From a bacterium (GTDB taxonomy: Bacteria; Bacillota; Clostridia; Oscillospirales; Acutalibacteraceae), in the NCBI GenBank assembly GCA_020626545.1, contig JAHKZS010000212.1:1-22274 (forward strand): a DNA stretch of 22,274 nt, in the 5' to 3' direction. Under the pieces are notes generated by a model. The model was not told the DNA's origin. It worked only from the letters and a program-made list of their open reading frames with translations, and did no database searches. Below, in pieces: positions 1 to 10,052 of this stretch. The translations under genes and the position numbers were made by a program. Within the stretch, counting starts at the first letter, position 1. Each line of letters starts with the position of its first letter.

Positions 1-1716
1 AAATTTATCAACCTGCTTCTCGCTCGAGCCTTTCTTTATCTCGCTGATTGAATGTTCATTCGCCTCGGTCGCCTTAGTTTCGGGCTGAGCGTTTGTCGGC
101 TCTACTGTCGCGGGCTGAGCTGTCGTAGGCTCTACGGTCGCGGGCTGAGCTGTCGTAGGCTCGCCCTGCGGGTCTGTTGTTGCCTGAGGTTCAGTCGTCG
201 GCTCGGGATTAGTGTTGTCCTGAGAGGTTGTCGGCTCAACCGCTTCGGTTGTAAAGGGCTCATCAGGAGTAGCCGGAACGGTTGTCTCGGCTTCGTCGGG
301 AGTAGCGGGCTTGGGAGCTATGTAGATATAGTCCTCGTCGGGATAATTGTAATTGTAGTAATCTCCCTCTACTGTATCGTAAACAGGATTGAGGTTATCT
401 TTCAAAACACCCTGCCACATAGTCAGGATATAGTATTCTTTTTCGTCGATTGTGATTTTATTATCTTCGTCGATTTTGTAAACATTATCCTCGGCGTCTA
501 AAACGTACTGATTTTTGTCGTCGTCCTCGTATACTTCAAATGTACTTGTTTCGATGTTCGGCTCTTCGAAATTTGTATATTCTTCCTCAAATACGTATTG
601 TAACCCCTTTTCGAAGAATGTATCGCGATTTACTTCGTAACCGCTCCATGTGGTGACAATAATATATCCGCCGGTTTCGTTTTCTACAATAGGCTTGGCT
701 CTGTGAATCATACCGTCGTCGTCTTCGTTATAGTTAATATCTATTACCATGTATCCGCCGGTTTGTGTATCCTCCACGAGATAACCGGTCTGAGGAACAC
801 CTTCTCCATCGGTATATTCTATTGTTTTAGGTGTGCTTCCGGGAGAAGTATCGATAGTGAGGTTGTTATTAAACTCGTCCTCAGCTAAATCCTGTTCCTC
901 AAAGCTCTCGTCCTTAACCCAAACTCCGAGCTTCTCGTTGATAACATATTTTACTATGTGGTAAATCTTCTGTCCTGTCGGATCCTCGGAGATAGTTACG
1001 CTGTATAAGCCGTTCATATAGTTCGGGTCGTTAATTTCGTGAGCGCGGTAGCCTACAACAGTTCCGTTATCGCGGATTACATACGCGCCATCGATAGTTT
1101 TGGGAGATTCGTAAGTCTCTTTTCCGCCCTCAACTTCTACAGTATCCTCGCCCTGAGTAAAGACAGTATCTTTATCGGCGTGGGCTGTGCCCTGGAAGTA
1201 AACAGCCTGCCAACAGCTTAAAAACTTAACGCTTACTGTGTTGTCGATATGAAGCGTGCTGTCAGCGCCGTATGCCATAATTCTAACCGCGGTTTCGTCC
1301 TGTTTTTCGGGATTTACGGTAAGTAAGCCTGTTCCCGTAACGGTAAGACTTCCGCCGTAATCTTCGGTCGACGAGGAAATATTGTAAAGTACGCAATCTC
1401 CCTCGATGTTGAGTTTAAAATCGTCGCCCATATCGGTGAGCGAGAGAGAAAACTCCGGATGATTAAAATCTTTAAGGGTAAGAGTGTTAGCTTCGAGGTC
1501 ATACACAGCGCCCTCAATAGCGTTTTTGTGTACCTCGTTATCGCTGTATATAGCGATATCTCCGCCGTCCTCCAAAACATTATAAAGATAAATTTTAGCA
1601 GTATAAAGCTCATACTCATCCTTATCGGGATTAGGGCCGTTTTTCGCCATAGCGGTTACGCTGAATATTGATAACAGCATTAATACCGCTAATATAATAG
1701 ATATAGATTTCTTCAT
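1..1716 (-). CDS. Secreted surface protein with Thr/Pro-rich repeat tail (partial, 3' end cut by window edge)
   Basis: Open for 572 codons from an ATG with an AGGAGAGG ribosome-binding site to the window edge, with no stop seen. Residues 1-24 form a signal peptide (MKK, hydrophobic core, AMA cleavage site). Residues of about 40-190 are rich in short beta-strand patterns (for example VYDLEANTLTLKDF) resembling beta-rich secreted clostridial proteins. The middle is acidic and has two similar GGY(M/I)(V/I)I segments. From about residue 465 the chain becomes a Thr/Pro-rich linker with PTTAQPATVE-type repeats. This architecture suggests an exported protein with a spacer leading to a further C-terminal domain outside the window. 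No enzyme motif or anchor is visible and I do not recognise the family. It has its own promoter and follows a terminator, so it is probably transcribed separately from maf and the lipoprotein gene. Confidence 0.85.
   Translation of the reverse strand, partial: MKKSISIILAVLMLLSIFSVTAMAKNGPNPDKDEYELYTAKIYLYNVLEDGGDIAIYSDNEVHKNAIEGAVYDLEANTLTLKDFNHPEFSLSLTDMGDDFKLNIEGDCVLYNISSSTEDYGGSLTVTGTGLLTVNPEKQDETAVRIMAYGADSTLHIDNTVSVKFLSCWQAVYFQGTAHADKDTVFTQGEDTVEVEGGKETYESPKTIDGAYVIRDNGTVVGYRAHEINDPNYMNGLYSVTISEDPTGQKIYHIVKYVINEKLGVWVKDESFEEQDLAEDEFNNNLTIDTSPGSTPKTIEYTDGEGVPQTGYLVEDTQTGGYMVIDINYNEDDDGMIHRAKPIVENETGGYIIVTTWSGYEVNRDTFFEKGLQYVFEEEYTNFEEPNIETSTFEVYEDDDKNQYVLDAEDNVYKIDEDNKITIDEKEYYILTMWQGVLKDNLNPVYDTVEGDYYNYNYPDEDYIYIAPKPATPDEAETTVPATPDEPFTTEAVEPTTSQDNTNPEPTTEPQATTDPQGEPTTAQPATVEPTTAQPATVEPTNAQPETKATEANEHSISEIKKGSSEKQVDKF
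81..162 (-). repeat. 30-bp tandem repeat encoding EPTTAQPATV units
   Basis: About 2.7 copies of a 30-bp unit at 81-110, 111-140 and 141-162. In the minus-strand frame each unit encodes roughly EPTTAQPATV. The first copy has diverged by a few bases. The length is a multiple of three, so copy-number change would keep frame. It lies in the Thr/Pro-rich linker of the secreted protein. Confidence 0.8.
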
Positions 1717-1746
1717 TTCTACCTCTCCTTTCCATATCTTTGTTTC

Positions 1747-1775
1747 ATTGTACATTATTAATAAAAAAATGTAAA
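1747..1775 (-). promoter_or_regulatory. Sigma-A-type promoter of the secreted protein gene
   Basis: On the minus strand, TTTACA (1770-1775) and TACAAT (1747-1752) are separated by 17 bases. Each hexamer is one mismatch from consensus. Predicted transcription start is near 1740, about 25 bases before the ATG. This is a visual match only. Confidence 0.65.
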
Positions 1776-1815
1776 GTAAATTTAACTGTTTATTAACTTT
1801 TTATTAGATATATAC

Positions 1816-1854
1816 AAAAACGAGCTGTACAAATTATCAATTCATACAACTCGT
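1816..1854 (-). terminator. Intrinsic terminator after the lipoprotein gene
   Basis: A 10-bp stem (1820-1829 with 1845-1854, including one G-U pair) with a 15-base loop is followed on the minus strand by a run of five T (1816-1820). It starts four bases past the lipoprotein stop codon, ending the maf-lipoprotein unit before the secreted protein gene's own promoter. Confidence 0.75.
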
Positions 1855-1857
1855 GTT

Positions 1858-2544
1858 TTATTTTTCGTTCTTATATTCTCTATAATCCTGTAATTTCCAA
1901 TCGTCTTTTATATTGGGTAAGGCGGGCATAGTTCTAAACAGGATAGTTTTTGTTCCGTCGGAAGCGGTTTCTTTATCGTAAACATAGATACTGTCCTCGT
2001 ACCATAAGCTGTGGTCTTTAAATGAGATAGTGTCGTTAAAAAGATTGCCGAAAAACTTAACGCTGTCGATATTATAACCGCCCGCGGCGGCTGCCATTAC
2101 TCCGCAAATCGTCATAACCTTGTTTTTTATCTTTTTGTTCGACTTGAGCTTCTTCTCGGTAATTCCGCAACCGACGTTAACGAGCCGTCTTGTTTCGGCT
2201 TCTTCGGTAGCGGTAAGGACTACGTACTTGCTCGTAAGGTAAAGGTAGTTGTAGAATCTTCCGTTGGACTGTTTTTCACGAGCACGCTTACTCCAGTTTT
2301 TATACGGAAAATCCTTATAATCTCCGCCTAACTGCGAGTACATAGTATTAAACTCGGTCGTGAATTTGTCGAGGGTGAATTTATAGGTCATACCCGTTTC
2401 GTTATCGTTATCGATAAAATTATCTATATCTCTTGTCGGATAATTAACAACATTATCGGCGGAGGTTTTGGTTGAATTATTACCGCACGATACGGATAAC
2501 GGTACCAATAATATTAAAAGTATGATTGATAATAGCTTTTTCAT
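1858..2544 (-). CDS. Putative lipoprotein of unknown function
   Basis: 228 residues. The N-terminus is a lipoprotein signal: MKK, a hydrophobic run, then LSVSC with the lipidated Cys at position 20, so the mature protein is probably tethered to the outer face of the membrane. After an Asn/Thr/Ser-rich linker comes a globular region of about 190 residues, rich in Lys, Tyr and Asp, with one internal hydrophobic stretch (VMTICGVMAAAAGG, near 141-154). No catalytic motif or known domain is recognisable. Its ATG overlaps the maf stop codon by four bases (ATGA), which indicates translational coupling to maf. A terminator follows directly. The gene is real by its overlap, signal sequence and terminator, but its function is unknown. 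Confidence 0.85.
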   Translation of the reverse strand: MKKLLSIILLILLVPLSVSCGNNSTKTSADNVVNYPTRDIDNFIDNDNETGMTYKFTLDKFTTEFNTMYSQLGGDYKDFPYKNWSKRAREKQSNGRFYNYLYLTSKYVVLTATEEAETRRLVNVGCGITEKKLKSNKKIKNKVMTICGVMAAAAGGYNIDSVKFFGNLFNDTISFKDHSLWYEDSIYVYDKETASDGTKTILFRTMPALPNIKDDWKLQDYREYKNEK

Positions 2545-3098
2545 AATACAAAATCATTTAAAACTCGGTTTAACCTCGCGACAGGAAGTCCTACTACGTT
2601 ATTATAATCGCCGTTTATCTTTTCTACGAAAAGCCCGGCTTTTCCCTGGATACCGTAAGCTCCCGCTTTATCGCTCCATTCGTCAGTTTTAAGATAGTTT
2701 TCGATTTCTTTATCGGTTAAGTTGAAGAAAACTACCTCGGTTACCTCGCTGAAGGACTTTTCTTTTCCGTTATAAAACAGGCTGACGCCCGTAATTACCT
2801 TGTGGGTTTTTCCGCTAAGTAAACAGAGCATATTTTTTGCGTCGGTTTTATCCGCGGGTTTTCCGAGTATCTTCTCCCCCGTTACAACCGTGGTATCGCT
2901 CCCGATAACCAGCGCTTCGGGATATTTTTTCGAGATAAACTCTGCTTTTTTTCGGGCGAGAAACTGAGCGGCTTCTTCGGCTTTTATGCTGTCATTAAGA
3001 GTTTCATCCACATCGGCGGGGATTATTTCAAATTCGGTAAAAATATTTTTTAAAAGTTCCTGTCGTCTCGGTGACGCGGAAGCTAAAATTACTTTCAT
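2541..3098 (-). CDS. maf: Maf-family nucleotide pyrophosphatase
   Basis: 185 residues, the usual Maf length. Maf proteins hydrolyse non-canonical or modified nucleoside triphosphates (dTTP/UTP, m5UTP, pseudo-UTP class) to monophosphates. The B. subtilis member inhibits septum formation when overproduced and is linked to competence-related division arrest. Seen here: the N-terminal SASPRR loop (7-12), the catalytic Asp in GSDTT (D68), GKPADKTDA (79-87) and LSGKTHKVITGV (94-105). The usual ADT triad reads SDT. The ATG has a GGAGAGAG site just upstream. It lies 58 bases after gyrA, behind a hairpin, and overlaps the downstream lipoprotein gene by four bases. Confidence 0.95.
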   Translation of the reverse strand: MKVILASASPRRQELLKNIFTEFEIIPADVDETLNDSIKAEEAAQFLARKKAEFISKKYPEALVIGSDTTVVTGEKILGKPADKTDAKNMLCLLSGKTHKVITGVSLFYNGKEKSFSEVTEVVFFNLTDKEIENYLKTDEWSDKAGAYGIQGKAGLFVEKINGDYNNVVGLPVARLNRVLNDFVL

Positions 3099-3119
3099 AC
3101 TCTCTCCATAGGTAACAAA

Positions 3120-3153
3120 TTAAGTGGTAAGTATAAATTTACTTACCACTTAA
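3120..3153 (-). terminator. Perfect 14-bp hairpin between gyrA and maf
   Basis: Inverted repeat 3120-3133 / 3140-3153 with a 6-base loop, all Watson-Crick, three bases after the gyrA stop codon. On the minus strand the following bases are TTTGTTA, so the T tract is weak. It could be a leaky terminator, an mRNA 3'-end stabiliser for gyrA, or both. The maf gene starts 22 bases later, leaving little room for a separate promoter, so partial read-through into maf is likely. Confidence 0.6.
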
Positions 3154-3156
3154 AAT

Positions 3157-5661
3157 TTATTCTTCTGTTTCTTCGGTTTCATCTTCGGGAGCGGAATTGT
3201 CCTCGGGTTTTTCGGTTTCCTCATCCTCGTGAGGTAAATGAGCGAAGCTTACAACTCGATTATCGTCCTTGATTCTCATAAGAGTTACACCCTTACTCGG
3301 ACGGGCGCAGATACGCACGTCGCTGGCGTTAATTCGAATAACTACGCCTTCCTCGCTGATAAGGATAATATCGTCGTCGGTATTAATAACTCCGATTCCC
3401 GCGACTTTACCGTATTTCTCGGTATGGTAGTTGGTAAGACCTTTACCGCCTCTCGACTGAACTCGATAGTTGTCGGGAGTGCTGAGACGTCCGTAACCTG
3501 TTTCGGAAACAGTGAGAATAAGCGCGTTTTCGTCGATAACGCTCATTCCGACGATAATATCGCCTTCTTTAAGCTTCATCGCCTTTACGCCGCGAGCCTG
3601 TCGTCCCATAGGACGTACGTCGGTTTCTTTAAATCGGATAGACATACCGTCGCGGGTAGCTACGATAATCTCGTTATTTCCGTCGGTCATTCTTACCCAA
3701 GCGAGCTCGTCGCCCTCGTTTAGATCGAGCGCGATAAGTCCGCCCTTACGGGCAGTATTATAAGCGTTTAACTCGATACGTTTAATGATACCGTTTTTAG
3801 TAACCATAACGAGATACTTATCGTCCTCGAACTCCTTAACGGGTATCATAGAGGTTACCTTTTCGTCGGTAGCAATCGGGAGAATATTAGCGATATTCAT
3901 ACCCTTGCTCTGACGAGTACCCTCGGGAATAGCGTAACATTTAATGCGGTAAACTCTGCCCTTATCGGTAAAGAACAGGATATAATTATGGGTATTACAG
4001 ATAAACATCTCGGTAGCGACGTCTTCCTCACGGGTAGACATACCCTTAACTCCCCTGCCGCCTCGGTGCTGGATTGTGTATTCATCCTCGGCGATACGCT
4101 TAACGTAACCGAAGCGTGTAAGAGTTACTACGCAATCTTCCTCGGGAATAAGGTCCTCGATATCTACCTCGCCGCTGACCTGACAGATTTCTGTACGGCG
4201 CGGGTCGGAATATTTATTTCTGAGAGCGAGCGCTTCTTCCTTAACCTTCTCAAGAAGGAGATGGTGGCTTGCGAGAAGCTCGGTATATTCTTTAATTTTA
4301 GCGAGCAGAGCGGCGATTTCATCCTCGATTTTACCGCGCTCCATATTGGTGAGCTGTCCGAGACGCATCTGGACAATCGCCTGAGCCTGAGGCTCGTCGA
4401 GCCCGAAACGCTCCATCAAGTTCGCCTTAGCGGTAGAGGTATCCTTGCTCGCGCGGATAATCTTAATAACTTCGTCGATGTTGTCGATAGCTATTTTCAA
4501 GCCCTCTAAGATATGGCATCTGTCCTGAGCTTTCTTTAAATCGAACTGAGTACGGCGGGTGATAATCTCTACCTGGAAGTTGATATAATGCTCCAGGCAT
4601 TCTTTGAGGGTTAGGATTTTCGGCTCGCCGTTTACAATCGCGAGTAAAATCGCGCCGAAAGTAGTCTGTAGCTGAGTGAATGAGAAAAGCTGATTGAGAA
4701 CAATCTGAGGTGAAGCGTCACGGCGGATATCGATTTCGATATGCATACCGTTTCTGTCGGAATGGTCCTCGATATTAGTAATTCCCTCGATTTTTTTATC
4801 CTTAACCAAATCAGCGATATGCTCGATAAGGCGGGCTTTATTAACTCCGTAGGGAAGCTCGGTAACGATAATCTTAAAGCGGTTGTTTTTAGCTTCGATT
4901 ATCTCGGTCTTAGCTCTTACGACAATTTTTCCGCGGCCTGTGGAGTAAGCGGCTTTTATTCCGCTGCGTCCCATAATAATTCCGCCTGTCGGGAAGTCGG
5001 GGCCCGGGATACATTCCATAATTTCGGCTACAGTCGCTTCGGGATTATCGATAAGAAGGTCGATAGCGTCAATAACCTCACCCATATTATGAGGAGGAAT
5101 ATTAGTCGCCATACCTACGGCGATACCGCTGGAACCGTTTACGAGTAAGTTCGGGAAACGGCTCGGAAGAACTGTAGGTTCTTCGAGTCTGTCGTCGTAG
5201 TTAGGAACGAAATCTACCGTCTTTTTCTCAATATCGGTGAGCATTTCGGTAGAAATCTTGCTCATTCGAGCCTCAGTGTATCGGTAAGCCGCGGGCGGAT
5301 CGCCGTCGACCGAACCGAAGTTACCATGGCCGTCAACGAGCATATATCTCATCGAGAAATCCTGGGCAAGTCTTACGAGCGCGTCATAAACCGAAGCGTC
5401 GCCGTGCGGATGGTACGCTCCCAAAACCGCGCCGACTGTATCAGCGCATTTATGGTATGGTTTATTCGGCTCAAGACCTCTTTCATACATTGTATAGAGA
5501 ATACGTCTATGTACAGGTTTAAGACCGTCGCGTACATCGGGAAGCGCTCGGCTTACGATAACCGACATCGAATAGTCCAAAAAGGACTGTTTCATCTCTT
5601 TTTCGACATCGACATCTATAATTTTTCCGTTAACTTCTTTTATCTCGTTTTCGTTATTCAA
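3157..5661 (-). CDS. gyrA: DNA gyrase subunit A
   Basis: 834 residues, the normal size. GyrA cuts and rejoins DNA in the A2B2 gyrase that introduces negative supercoils. The winged-helix region holds [10 protein letters not shown] (84-93); the catalytic tyrosine is Y128 in RYTEAR. A coiled-coil and gate region (about 370-490) is followed by the six-bladed DNA-wrapping domain, with the GyrA box QHRGGRG at 531-537, and an acidic tail rich in Glu and Asp. The start is a TTG: an in-frame TGA lies just upstream, and GAGGTG sits eight bases before it. At the E. coli Ser83 position this protein has Ala89, with Ser90 next and Asp93 kept (see findings). It follows ybaK by 52 bases and is not adjacent to gyrB. 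Confidence 0.98.
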   Translation of the reverse strand: MNNENEIKEVNGKIIDVDVEKEMKQSFLDYSMSVIVSRALPDVRDGLKPVHRRILYTMYERGLEPNKPYHKCADTVGAVLGAYHPHGDASVYDALVRLAQDFSMRYMLVDGHGNFGSVDGDPPAAYRYTEARMSKISTEMLTDIEKKTVDFVPNYDDRLEEPTVLPSRFPNLLVNGSSGIAVGMATNIPPHNMGEVIDAIDLLIDNPEATVAEIMECIPGPDFPTGGIIMGRSGIKAAYSTGRGKIVVRAKTEIIEAKNNRFKIIVTELPYGVNKARLIEHIADLVKDKKIEGITNIEDHSDRNGMHIEIDIRRDASPQIVLNQLFSFTQLQTTFGAILLAIVNGEPKILTLKECLEHYINFQVEIITRRTQFDLKKAQDRCHILEGLKIAIDNIDEVIKIIRASKDTSTAKANLMERFGLDEPQAQAIVQMRLGQLTNMERGKIEDEIAALLAKIKEYTELLASHHLLLEKVKEEALALRNKYSDPRRTEICQVSGEVDIEDLIPEEDCVVTLTRFGYVKRIAEDEYTIQHRGGRGVKGMSTREEDVATEMFICNTHNYILFFTDKGRVYRIKCYAIPEGTRQSKGMNIANILPIATDEKVTSMIPVKEFEDDKYLVMVTKNGIIKRIELNAYNTARKGGLIALDLNEGDELAWVRMTDGNNEIIVATRDGMSIRFKETDVRPMGRQARGVKAMKLKEGDIIVGMSVIDENALILTVSETGYGRLSTPDNYRVQSRGGKGLTNYHTEKYGKVAGIGVINTDDDIILISEEGVVIRINASDVRICARPSKGVTLMRIKDDNRVVSFAHLPHEDEETEKPEDNSAPEDETEETEE

Positions 5662-5713
5662 CTTTCATTCACCTCAATTTTATTATCCGTATATTCACGA
5701 ATCTGCCTTAATT

Positions 5714-6193
5714 TCAGGCGGTTATTTCATTATTCTCAGCTTTTATAATTTCAATCAATTCTTTGGGATTGGTTTTAATCTGGTATCCGATTTTTCCCGC
5801 GCTAATGTAGATATAGTCGAAATCGAGAGCGGTTTTATCGAACACGGTTTTAAAGTTACTTTTCATTCCGAGCGGCGATACATTTCCCCTCGCGTAACCG
5901 CAGATTTTCACCAAATCCTTAACGTGCGTCATCTCGATATTCTTTTCCCCTACCGATTTAGCGGCTTTTTTTAAATCAAGCTCACGGTTAACGGGTATAT
6001 CGAATACATAATATTCCCCGCTCTTTCCTCTGGCAACTAAAGTCTTAAAAACCTGAGCGGGATTTTGTCCCATTAATTCGGCTACAGCATTACCCTCGAC
6101 GGCTTCCTTGCCGTGCGGGTACATAAAAACTTCGTAGCCGATTTTATTTTTATCTAAAAACCTCATTGCGTTGGTTTTTAACTGTTTAGCCAT
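5714..6193 (-). CDS. ybaK: YbaK/EbsC-type aminoacyl-tRNA deacylase (Cys-tRNA(Pro) deacylase)
   Basis: 159 residues, typical of the family. YbaK hydrolyses mischarged Cys-tRNA(Pro) in trans, protecting translation from a common error of prolyl-tRNA synthetase. Recognition rests on the overall fold and motifs: TNAMRFLDKNKI near the N-terminus, the conserved Lys in VFKTLV (K50), and the GY-x-RG-x-x-SP-x-G-x-K stretch at about 99-111. The ATG is preceded by GGTGG. It lies between the thioesterase (13 bases upstream) and gyrA (52 bases downstream), so it is probably co-transcribed with the gyrase genes. The exact substrate, Cys-tRNA(Pro) or another mischarged tRNA, is inferred from the family. Confidence 0.92.
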   Translation of the reverse strand: MAKQLKTNAMRFLDKNKIGYEVFMYPHGKEAVEGNAVAELMGQNPAQVFKTLVARGKSGEYYVFDIPVNRELDLKKAAKSVGEKNIEMTHVKDLVKICGYARGNVSPLGMKSNFKTVFDKTALDFDYIYISAGKIGYQIKTNPKELIEIIKAENNEITA

Positions 6194-6206
6194 TATACCA
6201 CCGAAC

Positions 6207-6629
6207 TTACAGCGTAGCTTTAATCTTTGCGTAAAGCTCGGGCATACGTTTCTTTAAGCTTACGGGACGGAAAGTCTTACTGTCGATAATTCCGTGCTCC
6301 GTAGAACCGTAGCCCAGCTCCTCCTGGGTACCGTCATCGTTAATCTTTTTAACGGTATAGGTAAACTGGATATGCGCGGCTTTCAGTTCGATTGCCCAAG
6401 TCCTTACTATAATATTATCCTCGTAACCCGCGGGCTTTAAAAAGTAGCAACTCAGGTTAGTAAGCGGCATAAGTATTCCCGCTTTTTCCATATCGCTGTA
6501 GGTTATTCCGAAACTTTTAATATAGTCGGTTCTTCCCACTTCATACCATATAGGATAGTTGGAATGATGGGCTATACCCATACGATCAGTTTCCGCGTAA
6601 CGAACTGTTATATAAGATTTAGAATGCAT
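6207..6629 (-). CDS. Acyl-CoA thioesterase, 4HBT/YbgC-like hotdog fold
   Basis: 140 residues, one hotdog domain. These enzymes hydrolyse acyl-CoA or acyl-ACP thioesters in the cytoplasm. The signature is at the N-terminus: RYAETDRMGIAHHSNY (10-25), with the likely catalytic Asp15 and the typical G-x-x-x-H-x-NY. The rest follows the family pattern up to the C-terminal strands. The ATG has GAGGA seven bases upstream. It is 14 bases after gyrB and 13 before ybaK. Proteobacterial YbgC sits in the tol-pal operon, but here the gene is embedded between gyrB and gyrA, so a Tol-Pal role does not apply. The acyl substrate cannot be told from the sequence. Confidence 0.9.
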   Translation of the reverse strand: MHSKSYITVRYAETDRMGIAHHSNYPIWYEVGRTDYIKSFGITYSDMEKAGILMPLTNLSCYFLKPAGYEDNIIVRTWAIELKAAHIQFTYTVKKINDDGTQEELGYGSTEHGIIDSKTFRPVSLKKRMPELYAKIKATL

Positions 6630-6643
6630 AATGTTTCCTCATA

Positions 6644-8617
<1,974 letters not shown>

Positions 8618-8633
8618 TCATATTTTCATATAT

Positions 8634-9041
8634 TCATTTATTTTTTCTTTGTCTGTTTTTAACTGAACGTTTTTGTTTTTTATTTACATTATCATCCGAT
8701 ATAGTTACTACGGGAATTTCTTTATATTCTATATCCTTTATCTTTTTATAATTTGAAAAGAAAGGAGTTAATAATATAAAGATTATAACCGCTATAATAC
8801 TTATAATCATAAGCGGAACTATAGATGTTATAAAATCCGCGGTAAGATTAAGAATAATCAGATTTAAAGCTACGGTTAATATTACTATAATCAGAGCTAA
8901 TACAAAATAACCATTAATATTATTTTTTTTAAATTCATTTTTACAGTGATAACACTTAATTATTTTTTTATCCCTGTTTTTTTTTACATCTTTATAACTA
9001 TATACCGTATTACAATACGGACAAACCGGTAATTTAAACAT
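8634..9041 (-). CDS. Small membrane protein with N-terminal CPYC-x19-CxxC zinc ribbon
   Basis: 135 residues. The N-terminus has two Cys pairs, C7/C10 and C30/C33, with 19 residues between them: a likely zinc ribbon of the kind described as CxxC-20-CxxC. Two hydrophobic segments follow (about 45-67 and 72-94), then a basic C-terminal tail with many Lys and Arg. Topology is probably ribbon and tail in the cytoplasm with a membrane hairpin. It starts two bases after the stop of a related gene with the same ribbon spacing, and its ATG has no Shine-Dalgarno sequence, so translation is probably coupled to that upstream gene. gyrB follows 46 bases later. Function unknown; the match to a named family (TIGR04104-like) is from memory. 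Confidence 0.82.
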   Translation of the reverse strand: MFKLPVCPYCNTVYSYKDVKKNRDKKIIKCYHCKNEFKKNNINGYFVLALIIVILTVALNLIILNLTADFITSIVPLMIISIIAVIIFILLTPFFSNYKKIKDIEYKEIPVVTISDDNVNKKQKRSVKNRQRKNK

Positions 9042-9043
9042 AA

Positions 9044-9778
9044 TTAAAATCTTCTATTAGCCGTATATTTCGAACCATCGGGTAGATCGTCGTTACCTGT
9101 AGGATATCCGTCGTCAAAATTTTCGGTTTCGCTAAAATCCGTATATTCATAATCGTCATAGTATTCTTGATTACCATAGTATTGAGAATACTCATTATTT
9201 TCGTTAGTGTTAACTCTTTTAAGAGGAGCGTCCGAGGAAGAAGCGTGGGCTTCGGTAACATCATTTATGATTGGTACATAATCTTCGCCCGCTATTTTTG
9301 TATTCTCTATATTGTCGGAAAGTTGTTCATTATTATGATTTATATTTGAATTTCTTTTTTCTTTTATTTGTTCGAATATATCTCTATTAAATGTAAATTC
9401 ACTATCTACGGCAATATCATCTTCGTCGGGAAGAGGTTCGTATTCATATTCAAATTCTTCACGTTCAACTTCATGATGCCGATATTTTTTAAGAGGTACA
9501 AATCTTATAAATAAAGGAGTACAAAAATAAAAAACAGTAAGAATAGCCGCGGTGATAATAACTCCTAAGAAGCTGTTATAGTAGGAAGATCCTGTCCATA
9601 TCACCATAAACATTAAAACTATAAGAACTACAGCTATAAAAGCTATAATTAATCTAAAATCTGTTTTTATTTTGCTTTCTTTTTTACAACGAGTACAGGT
9701 ATGTATACCTCTCTTTTTTTCATGGAAAGTTGTAAAATATGAAATTCTTCTTCCGCAATACGGACAATATTTTCCCAT
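9044..9778 (-). CDS. Membrane protein with CPYC-x19-CxxC zinc ribbon and acidic C-terminal tail
   Basis: 244 residues. The N-terminal zinc ribbon has C5/C8 and C28/C31, again 19 residues apart. Two transmembrane segments follow (about 42-63 and 69-92). The C-terminal 150 residues are acidic, rich in Glu, Asp, Asn and Tyr (for example EREEFEYEYEPLPDEDD), look disordered, and end in a short basic patch. The ATG has GAGGAG seven bases upstream. It lies 25 bases after remB. The following gene shares ribbon and membrane layout but has a basic rather than acidic tail, pointing to an old duplication with diverged tails. No enzymatic motif. A membrane-linked partner or sensor for nearby DNA-related proteins is possible but only an inference. 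Confidence 0.85.
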   Translation of the reverse strand: MGKYCPYCGRRISYFTTFHEKKRGIHTCTRCKKESKIKTDFRLIIAFIAVVLIVLMFMVIWTGSSYYNSFLGVIITAAILTVFYFCTPLFIRFVPLKKYRHHEVEREEFEYEYEPLPDEDDIAVDSEFTFNRDIFEQIKEKRNSNINHNNEQLSDNIENTKIAGEDYVPIINDVTEAHASSSDAPLKRVNTNENNEYSQYYGNQEYYDDYEYTDFSETENFDDGYPTGNDDLPDGSKYTANRRF

Positions 9779-9803
9779 TATTATTCTCCTCGTCAGTATT
9801 TTT

Positions 9804-10052
9804 TTACTTATTTATTCTTTTATAAAGTGTATTAGCTGCGATCTGGCTTATATAAACTTTTCTCTCTTTATTTTTTATACACACTATAAAAGATTTAGGG
9901 AGTTCGTAGCTTACGTTTATTACCTCGCCGTTTTTTTCGGCACGCGTAAGAAAGTTTCTGGTATTTTTTGAGATAGTAGTATTATCCAGGTCAAATATCC
10001 CGATTATACTTTCGGTTCTTATTACGGTTTTTTCCCCTAAATGAAGATACAT
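9804..10052 (-). CDS. remB: RemB-like (DUF370) protein
   Basis: 82 residues. The start MYLHLGEKTVIRTESIIGIF followed by DLDNTTISKNTRNFLTRAE is the hallmark of the DUF370/RemB (YaaB) family, found beside recF and gyrB in Firmicutes. In B. subtilis RemA and RemB are regulators of extracellular matrix genes; RemA binds DNA as an oligomer. The ATG shares one base with the recF stop codon (TGATG), so translation is coupled. The C-terminal part (ELPKSFIVCIKNKERKVYIS) also fits the family. Whether it controls matrix genes in this organism is unknown. Confidence 0.93.
   Translation of the reverse strand: MYLHLGEKTVIRTESIIGIFDLDNTTISKNTRNFLTRAEKNGEVINVSYELPKSFIVCIKNKERKVYISQIAANTLYKRINK

Noticed and set aside
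52..501. Plus-strand reading frame of 149 codons
   Set aside because: It is an antisense shadow of the secreted protein gene, which has a signal peptide, a strong ribosome-binding site and a promoter on the minus strand; the shadow shows only Arg/Leu/Cys-rich low-complexity repeats.
3988..4509. Plus-strand frame of 173 codons within gyrA
   Set aside because: Antisense to a fully conserved gyrA region; no ribosome-binding site and no recognisable domain.
9034..9264. Minus-strand frame of 76 codons overlapping both zinc-ribbon genes
   Set aside because: Different frame from the 244-residue gene, which has Cys motifs, membrane segments and a good ribosome-binding site.
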